A stretch of 64,000 nucleotides of DNA. Source: Spisula solida (taxonomy: Eukaryota; Mollusca; Bivalvia; Venerida; Mactridae). The notes below the pieces were generated by a model that worked only from the letters and a program-made list of their open reading frames with translations, was not told where the DNA came from and ran no database searches. Where the stretch lies: contig OX365946.1 of the NCBI GenBank assembly GCA_947247005.1, positions 47,146,734 to 47,210,733 of the forward strand, given 5' to 3'. Made by a program: the position numbers and the translations under genes. Positions 57,161 to 64,000 of the stretch are shown one piece after another (the first letter of the stretch is position 1; each line of letters starts with the position of its first letter).

Positions 57161-58228
57161 GATCCTGACATAACTCAAACAGTTTCCAAGCTAGGTTTAT
57201 GAAACTTGCAATCTCATTTAAATCAAATCTATATAACGCTTCACTACTTTACACTGATATATAAGCGTAGCTAAATGTTAGGGTCTGAATTTAATGAGAT
57301 TGTGAAACTTGATATGTGGATAAGGGGCAATAAGGGGATTATGCAGGTCTACATATATTTTGATTCTGACAAAAATTCTGGTTGCTATGGCAACAGAAAC
57401 ATTGAAAATGGCTTCAAACTGGTGTAGGGGACTTCTGTATTGCTTGCAATTCTTAATTACTTGTAATATAAACAATACTTGTATGGCCCAAAATTCAGTT
57501 TATTTTATATGTAACTGAGTGAGTAGGCTTAATATCAGAGCCTATCTGTAGCAAAGTTCTTGCCTTGAATTCATGTTAATATCAGCTATACCCTTAATAG
57601 GTAAAAATTTCATTGTTATATGTATAGGTAATCTTTTAATTTTGAATAGAAAATTATAAGAATCAATTTGAGTTTGTTCTATATGTTATAATCATACTAC
57701 TTGTACTTGTACATGTAAAGTTTTTCGTAAATATGTGTAGATATGGGTGCAATTTCATGGGTGCAAGTTTGTATGTATATACCTCAGGGAGGTCAATATT
57801 CCTGATTAATCCGGAATTCCGGATTTATACATCATGAAAGAGCTATAATTTCTGTCCAAAATAAAAGTTATTTGATAATATTATCTCAAGAAATGGCAAA
57901 GTTATGGTCAATTTAATCTGCTCTGAAGGATTTCATTCAATAAAAACTGAGTTTATTATGGAAACAATGTGGTTGAAGGCCTCTTATTTGGCAAAAATAG
58001 TGGGCCGCATATGATTTTCCTGATTTTTAATTTGGCTCTGTTGACACCCCTGATACCTGCTTTCTGGCTTTTGAGTGTCAATATTTCTTTGTTTCCTCTA
58101 TATAAATTGACAAATTTTCAGAATTTCAGGTTTTTCAGAATTTCTAACTTGCATCCAAGCAATTGATATCTGTTCATTTGATCTGTATTTCAATGTCTCT
58201 TTGATTATATATTTTTGACTCTTTACAG
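57161..58228. other. Intron, dispersed repeat before the C2 exon
   Basis: 57785-58060 is the repeat AATCCGGAATTCCGGATTTA.., related to 47535-47810. The rest is AT-rich. No exon. Confidence 0.5.
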
Positions 58229-58402
58229 GAAAAAGTGACCCTTATTGTGAAGTGAGTATGGGAGCCCAGGAGCACAAGACAAAGGTCATCAATAATACTC
58301 TAAACCCTAAATGGAATGCTTCCATGCAGTTTACAATACGAGACATCGACATGGATGCACTTTGTATCACTGTATTCGATAGAGATTTGTTCTCACCCAA
58401 TG
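58229..58402 (+). CDS. ITSN1: ITSN exon: C2 domain core
   Basis: A 174-nt phase 1-1 exon: (G)[67 protein letters not shown] and VFDRD are classic C2 motifs; the Asp residues in SDPY and FDRD are the usual calcium ligands and are kept. In intersectin the C2 domain is thought to help membrane binding. The last 22 nt and the donor are the first unit of a 40-bp tandem array. Confidence 0.95.
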
Positions 58403-58780
58403 GTAAGCCTTGTATTGAATAGAGATTTGTTCTAAGCCAATGGTAAGCCTTGTATTGAATAGAGATTTGTTCTAAGCCAATGGTAAGTCTTGTATTTAAA
58501 AGAGATTTGTATAAGCCAATGGTAAGTCTTGTATTGAATAGAGATTTGTTCTAAGCCAATGGTAGGCCTTGTATTGAATAGAGATTTGTTCTAAGCCAAT
58601 GGTAAGTCTTGTATTTAAAAGAGATTTGTATAAGCCAATGGTAAGCCTTGTATTAAATAGAGATTTGTTCTAAGCCAATGGTAATCCTTGTATTTAATAG
58701 ATATTTGTTCTAATCCAATGGTAAGCCTTGTATATAATAGAGATTTGCTCTAAACCATTGTACGTCTTGTCAGAATAACT
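58381..58780 (+). repeat. 40-bp tandem array copying the C2 exon end and 5' splice site
   Basis: About ten units of AGAGATTTGTTCTAAGCCAA-TGGTAAGCCTTGTATTGAAT. Unit 1 is the true exon end (AGAGATTTGTTCTCACCCAA-TG then GTAAGC). Units 2 to 9 keep the donor (GTAAGC/GTAAGT, or weaker GTAGGC/GTAATC) but carry TTCTAAGCC, so an in-frame stop lies both in the intronic part (GAATAG) and in the copied exon part. The next acceptor is at 58850. Confidence 0.92.
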
Positions 58781-58850
58781 TTGATAAGTCTTCGTGTGGT
58801 CATCCATTTGTATTGATTTGTACTACCAATAGTTTGCCCTTGCATTTCAG

Positions 58851-59002
58851 ATTTTCTTGGTCGTACTGAGATCAGGGTCAAGGACATTTTGGATGAAACA
58901 AAAGATCAAGGTCGTCGACCTATCGTTAAAAAACTGTTACTCCACGAAGTTGCTACGGGGGAGATAGTGGTGAAGTTAGACTTACACATATATGAACCCT
59001 GA
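58851..59002 (+). CDS. ITSN1: ITSN last exon: end of C2 domain and stop
   Basis: A 152-nt exon entered in phase 1 (G+AT = Asp): (D)[52 protein letters not shown] at 59000-59002. It matches [33 protein letters not shown]-type ends of vertebrate ITSN1, so the C terminus is complete. The Asp of NDFLG completes the calcium-loop motif. The acceptor is GCATTTCAG. Confidence 0.96.
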
Positions 59003-59395
59003 ACCGTACATTACTCTATATGTTGAGAACAAAGTGCTAGGACATTATAGTGCTGATGTTGCCATGGTAACGTTGAATGTTAGTCAAACAGTGCTGTCAC
59101 CAGGATGTTGCCATGGTAACGTTGAATGTTAGTCAAGCAGTGCTGTTACCATAATGTTACCATGGTAACGTTGAATGTTAGTCAACCAGTGCTGTCACCA
59201 GGATGTTGCCATGGTAACGTTGAATGTTAGTCAAGCAGTGCTGTTACCATAATGTTACCATGGTAACATTGAATGTTAGTCAACCAGTGCTGTCACCAGG
59301 ATGTTGCCATGGTAACGTTGAATGTTAGTCAAACAGTGCTGTTACCATGATGTTACCATGGTAACGTTGAATGTTAGTCAAACAGTGCCATGGAG
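59003..59395. repeat. 3' UTR minisatellite, alternating ~48-bp units
   Basis: GCCATGGTAACGTTGAATGT plus TAGTCAAACAGTGCTGTCAC and CAGGATGTT repeats about seven times. Two unit types alternate (GTTACCATAATGTTACCATG and GTCACCAGGATGTTGCCATG), so the higher-order unit is ~96 bp. It starts about 50 nt after the stop codon and would be in the mRNA. CCATGGTAACG is itself near-palindromic. Confidence 0.9.
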
Positions 59396-59479
59396 ATATG
59401 TGCATATATGAGATTCTTCCTTGCTGTCAAATGTCGTTTTCCAGCTGTAGGTTCAGTTGTATACTATATATATACAGTG

Positions 59480-59556
59480 CAACCTCTGTAGAGCAACATT
59501 TGTCGGGAGCTACAAATAAAGGCCATTGTTTAGAGGATGTTGCTCTACAGAGGTTG
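59480..59556. mobile_element. 77-bp hairpin element containing AATAAA
   Basis: CAACCTCTGTAGAGCAACAT (59480-59499) is the exact inverse of ATGTTGCTCTACAGAGGTTG (59537-59556). The loop holds CTACAAATAAAGG with AATAAA at 59515-59520, the first polyadenylation-type signal after the stop. The minisatellite at 26152 is built from a similar sequence. Confidence 0.8.
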
Positions 59557-61020
59557 AATTTAAAGTAAATATAAGCTACGGGAAATGTTGAAGGTGTTGT
59601 TACAGCGGTTGTTGTACATTAGATATATGCAGGCTGTAGAAACAAGATCCATGTTTACACAGTGGCTCGAGTTTTCAGGTTCATTCTGTAATGATAGATT
59701 GTTGTTCTACACAAAATACTCTATTTTGTAGTTTTTTTTCACCTTAAGGAAAGTTTTATCACAGTTTTACTGTAACTGTAAATTTTAACCCCTGTTCAGT
59801 AATTTGTGTGATACATAGGAAGATATCCCCCCCCAGGTGGTTGCTAAAAACATGTGCAACTGTATAATTACAGTCTGCGAAATTAGAATGTGTCTGGTTT
59901 GCGGGACAAGTAATGATTGAGTTATTGATTTGGACAAGGAACTTCAGCACAAAATGTGTGTAAGAGTATACAGGATAACTATGTTTTTGCCAATTCGGAC
60001 AAGCAGCTTCAAATCTTAAATTAACGTACTCTTAAATTATTAACCTTAATTATGAAATGTAAAGAACAGCTGATTAGTATGGCATTCTGCATTTTTAGAA
60101 ATATTTCCTGGGATAGATAACTCATAAAATACTTTGTTTGTATTGTTTGTTTGAGCTGTCCCACACACTGTATCATGATAATTCTAATATATATGCTCCA
60201 AACCCAACCTTCAATGAAGTAGAGGTATATTGTTTGTTGGTCGGTTCGCTGTAGACCAAACCAATGTCTGGTTGAAAAATACCTTACACTTAAATCTACC
60301 GTCCTCAGTCTTTAAAGGCAGGTTAGTCAAGACTTGCAGATGAATCATGAATCCTTTCAGTATTGAGTTCAGAATCCCACTCACTGGTTGAGAGTTCATA
60401 CACAACTTTTATATGTTAAAAAATGGCCTACCTATTGATAGTGTCCTAAATCTGCTTCAACTGTCAGGTCCTTAATTGATCCAATAAGAACAGTTATGGC
60501 CATCACCTGTACTCTGTATATGAACAGTATTTCTTTCTCCAATCATTTTTTACTTATTTTTCATGCATTTGTGATAACTACAATATGAATTACTGAACTA
60601 GTTATTGTTGATTTGACAGCCTATTCATAGTGTGTTTACTGTATATAAAACTGTATGTAATCCATGACATATAAAGCTAAATTATATTTATTATGCCATT
60701 AAAGGGAGGCGTATATTCACATACAGTGGATATTCTGCAGGTCAAAAAGGTGGCCAATTTTGAATTTCAGAATTTTGTAAATTCATGAAATTTGTCAGTA
60801 TTTCAATGTCTCTAAGTTATTCACTTATACAGTAATTGCTCTGTCTGTCTGTATGTTAGTTTTGTAGAGTGCTTGACTTGTACCGGTACCTCATTGGGCG
60901 AGGTCACATAATGAACCTTCAATGTCAATGTTAAATTCAGAGTACAAGGTTCGTGTCACAGGCAATCCTTACTTGATTGCTGACACATCTTGTTTTACTG
61001 CTTTTATTTATGTAATAGCA
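59557..61020. other. Downstream region / possible 3' UTR, no gene recognised
   Basis: AT-rich sequence. No splice-flanked coding segment and no RNA gene is seen. Where the transcript ends is unknown; AATAAA at 59515 or 62176 are candidates. Confidence 0.35.
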
Positions 61021-61024
61021 AGTA

Positions 61025-61310
61025 TTTTTAGGCATATAGTGATTGCCTTGTCTGTTTGTCCATTTGTTGTTCTTTTGTCTCATTGAAAATGTTAACCAAA
61101 ACTTTCAAGTTTTTGAAACTCAAATGGACTTAGTCCATCAAAGCATTGCTTTCAAACTTGCCACACTTGTTTACCATCATAAATACCTTACATTGCCAAT
61201 GCCATGTAACACTATCCAATATTTTAACAGACTTATGGCCCCTAATTGACCAAAATAGTTTTTACGGACAATGCTTCAACCAGGGCATAAGTGTTCATTG
61301 AACTTAGTAT
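61025..61310. repeat. Dispersed repeat, relative of 950-1195 and 50514-50804
   Basis: GGCATATAGTGATTGCCTTG, ATTGAAAATGTTAACCAAAA, ACAATGCTTCAACCAGGGCA-TAAGTGTTCATTGAAC. The shared right end CAGGGCATAAGCGTT..GAAC.CAGT defines the family. Confidence 0.75.
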
Positions 61311-61364
61311 TGTTAATTCCTGTTTTCCTTCTATTTTTTACTCACCTGACACTCCATTTATTTC

Positions 61365-61495
61365 TCCCGCAAATATCTCCCGCAAATATCTCCCCTTTTA
61401 TATCTCCCGCATATATCTCCCCTCTTATATCTCTCGCATATATCTCCCGCAAATATCTCCCCTCTTATATCTCCCACATATATCTCCCCCTTGGC
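61365..61495. repeat. TATCTCCC-rich tandem repeat
   Basis: Short units TATCTCCCGCAAATATCTCC, CCTCTTATATCTCCCGCATA, repeated about five times. Open frames on both strands (IYLPSYISR, GDICGRYKR) are by-products. Confidence 0.85.
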
Positions 61496-62560
61496 TGAGA
61501 CAGTTTGATTTGGTGCAGGATGTCTGTCCCTCTGGATAGGTGTCACCAAGTTTGTTCAAGCTTGTTCTCCATAACCATTGGTGGGATTTCATTGAAATAT
61601 CACATGATTAGTTGATACCAAGCCTAGTTGTGTATATTGTCAGGAATGTTTGATCGGATGATTAGTGCTCGAGTTACAGCCCTTTGTTGGGAGATAAATG
61701 CTTTTGTGTCAAAAACTCTTTTAGTTCATACATTTGTACTCAAATGCTGGAAACATTATGTCATTTAACTACGTGTTTTAGTATATGTTAAGAGTGATGC
61801 ATTGTCATTGATTTTTGTAACATTATACACCATAATGAGTTCAATCATTTCTATTTTGAAGATTTGAAATTAATATTCAATTTCTTATTCTGTATGAAAT
61901 GAACATTTACTAAAACCATTTGACGAACCCTATATGAAGGCTTAAATATTGGGATGTTTGTTTGTTTTGGCAATTAAAAAAGCATAATGCTGTCACCACG
62001 TTGATTAAAATGCCTAATTTATAGTCTCTCCCCCCCCCCACTTCTTATGCTGATTTGTGTTAATCTGACATTGCTTTCTGGATTTATGCTGCATTTGTAG
62101 TTGATACAATTTCCTGGATTCAAAAAGAAAAAAAAACTAGACTTATTTAACAAGAAACAAATGGAAATCTTTACAAATAAAATAATGTTGTATAGGATAG
62201 TATTGGTCCTTCTGAATACTTTATGTTTTTAATCAGCTGAATTTGCAAAATAGAAAATTCTATCACAACTTCAAGGAATTTTAAGTGCTGGTGTTTGTAA
62301 AATGTGAAATCAGTTTGTTTATACATGTACATGTGTAATTTTTGCAACAACCTAGAAGTTATAGTCTAGCATTGTGACTTTAACATGTTATTAGTATAAT
62401 GATGTTGAGCTATACATTGAGTGTATGAGTCTAGTTTTGTTGTATTATACTCTAGTCTTTCCCTATATTTGATGCAATTTTATTCAACTCCTGTATATCC
62501 TGTACATATGTACAATTTATTGTTTGTCTTATACACATACAGCTTTGTATTGCTGTTTAT
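61496..62560. other. Downstream region, AATAAA at 62176
   Basis: 61505-61690 resembles sequence at 43280 and 44690 (GGATGTCTGTCCCTCTGGAT, ACCATTGGTGGGATTTCATT). AATAAA lies at 62176-62181 in TTACAAATAAAATAATG. No gene. Confidence 0.35.
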
Positions 62561-63125
62561 TATGCCCCCCAATCTTTGATGAGAGGGTGTATTGCTTTGC
62601 TCATGTAGGTCTGTCTGTCTGTAGGTCAGTCTGTCTGTTGGTCTGTCGGTCAGAAGACCAAATGGTTTCCTTTTAATAACTAAAGAAAGCTTGAATCTCG
62701 GATCCTCAAACTTTACATGGTGGTTGGTCATGAACAGTAAATGAGCCCTATTAATTATGACATCAGTAGGTCTAAGGTCAAGGTCACTGTGGCATTTAAC
62801 ATAAAATGATTTTTGTTCAAGAGCTTAAGAACCCTTGACCCAAATGATCCTCAAGCTTACCATAGAGGTTGGTCGTCAGCTGTAGATGACCCCTATTGAT
62901 TTTGAGGTCAGTTGCTCAAAGTTCAAGTTTACTGTATCCTTTAACTTAAAAAAGGTTTCTGTTCAAGGGCTAAAGAACACTTGACCCTAGATCCTTAAAT
63001 TTTACATGGAAGTTGGTCATCAGACCGGTCACCCCTATTGATTTCGAGATCAAGGTTCTTTGGTCAAGGTTGTTGTTTCTGACTGTTTGGCTGCCATAGG
63101 GGTATACATGTTTTATAAACATCCC
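62561..63125. repeat. Dispersed 'ATCTTTGATGAGAGGG' repeat
   Basis: Left end TTATGCCCCCCAATCTTTGA, (CTGT)n-rich segment, three inner units with GGTTGGTCATCAACAGTAG-like and CCCCTATTGATTTTGAGGTC, right end GCCATAGGGGTATACATGTT. Fullest member of the family in the window. Confidence 0.8.
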
Positions 63126-63159
63126 TTGTTTGTATAATGTAAATGAATTGTACGCATTT

Positions 63160-64000
63160 ATATGATATTTGATTTTGTCTGTCTGTCTTTTCTATCACAG
63201 TATTCTTTGTTAATGTATGTACCTGTCACAGAATTTGTTGTACATCCGTCTGCCACAAAATTTGTTGTCTTTTTGCTACTGAATTTATTTTCTTTGTCCG
63301 TCTGCTACAGAATTTCTGCTTGCCTACCACTACAGTTGTTCATCTTTCTACTGTTCATCTGCCACCTATTTGTCCGTCTGCCACATGAATTGATTGATAT
63401 TTACGTCTGCAACCAATAGCTGTTGTACATGCTTGATTTACAAGTTGAGTGAGTCACACAGTATGTCAATATGGACTTTAATGTACCCGAAAATTAACAT
63501 ACACGGCCATCTTAGTCAGTCATTTATTGATGTTGAAAACTTGATAATGTTTGAATATATGAGAAATGTTTGAAGATTTGTTGGTACTTGTATATTCATG
63601 TGATCAGCCTAGTTTAATGGTGTATTTCCTGTTCAGTGTTGCATAAAGGAAATTATGTAGGTTTTTGTGTTTACAATACATTGTTCACTTAAAGATTGTA
63701 AGGAGACACATAGTATTGTTGCCGATATCTGCCAAATAGATGCTTGCCTTGAGTTACCTCCCCTCATTTATTATTATGTTTAATCTTGTTTGTCTTGCGA
63801 TTCAAGTCCCATCAACAATGCTCAGTGGTTCTGTAGCTTCTGAATACAAAGAGTCATTTTGATACTTTGGACTATATGTTACCATTGTTTAGGCAAAATA
63901 CCCATGATTTTAAGCGAAAATGACTTTAAATCGAAATAAAGAGGGTCAAAATGTGGCCTTTTGGAAAATTCAAGGGTCAGAACCCTACTCCTGAGTCAAA
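63160..64000. repeat. Degenerate TCTGCCACA repeats and a partial dispersed repeat at the edge
   Basis: 63230-63400 is a loose tandem of CATCCGTCTGCCACAAAATT-type units. 63835-64000 matches 53385-53575 (CCCATGATTTTAAGCGAAAA, TTCAAGGGTCAGAACCC) and is cut by the window edge. No gene is recognised. Confidence 0.55.

Larger units (their letters stand above)
1259..59002 (+). other. ITSN1: Intersectin (ITSN) gene, 3' part: SH3-D end to stop
   Basis: This entry covers the locus; exons are listed separately. Intersectin is an endocytic scaffold (EH domains, coiled coil, five SH3 domains) whose long form adds a DH-PH Cdc42 exchange-factor module and a C2 domain. The exons here follow the C-terminal half of that order: SH3-D end, SH3-E, DH, PH, C2, stop. 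All introns are GT-AG. Every junction phase fits, and a path with one SH3-E exon and one first C2 exon is 1,887 nt (628 residues plus stop). Diagnostic strings are [52 protein letters not shown] and LNPKWN. The symbol is that of the vertebrate relative; invertebrates usually have a single intersectin. The family assignment is secure, while the isoform structure is inferred from splice signals only. Confidence 0.95.

Noticed and set aside
1..64000. CRISPR arrays or bacterial operons
   Set aside because: Tandem arrays here have no unique spacers of constant length, and the gene has spliceosomal introns; the DNA is animal nuclear DNA.

Overview
The window is animal nuclear DNA that is AT-rich, intron-rich and dense in repeats. 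It carries the 3' part of one large plus-strand gene, intersectin (ITSN, long form with DH-PH-C2). Abundant MITE-like foldback elements, mariner copies, minisatellites and dispersed repeats of the 'ATCTTTGATGAGGG... CAAGGTCACTGTGACC' type suggest a mollusc, most likely a marine bivalve. The species is a guess from repeat style and protein similarity; no search was run.

Gene layout, all on the plus strand: end of SH3-D (1259-1387), linker (2551-2626), four near-identical SH3-E exons in two pairs (8762-8950, 8996-9184, 15683-15871, 15917-16105), DH/RhoGEF exons (34127-34248, 35246-35352, 35870-35945, 36307-36414, 43673-43771, 44261-44428), PH exons (about 45607-48491), two alternative first C2 exons (51445-51522, 52694-52771), then C2 exons 58229-58402 and 58851-59002 with the stop codon. 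I checked the phase of every junction. With one SH3-E exon and one C2 exon the path is 1,887 nt, or 628 residues plus stop, with no frameshift or premature stop.

The most unusual features are at the exon level. (1) A roughly 7-kb tandem duplication (about 8120-15040 and 15041-22099) carries a pair of SH3-E exons per unit. The exons in each pair are separated by only 45 nt. All four are phase 1-1, so any number can be joined in frame. (2) Each unit also holds a candidate 3'-terminal exon (14243, 21302). Spliced to SH3-E it would give an immediate TGA, followed about 200 nt later by AATAAA, which would make a short, GEF-less isoform. (3) Two 78-nt phase 1-1 exons encode alternative first strands of the C2 domain. 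(4) In two places a tandem array has copied the end of a coding exon with its 5' splice site, leaving rows of decoy donor sites (1342-1635 and 58381-58780).

The introns hold a 1.1-kb C-run minisatellite (30651-31755), a head-to-tail pair of elements sharing both ends (36671-43203) whose 5.2-kb cargo has inverted strand composition, a mariner element with a nested insertion (50215-51129), many inverted-repeat elements, and other arrays. Downstream of the stop (59003-64000) are the presumed 3' UTR and repeats, with no second gene recognised. The 5' end of intersectin (EH domains, coiled coil, SH3-A to C) lies outside the window.
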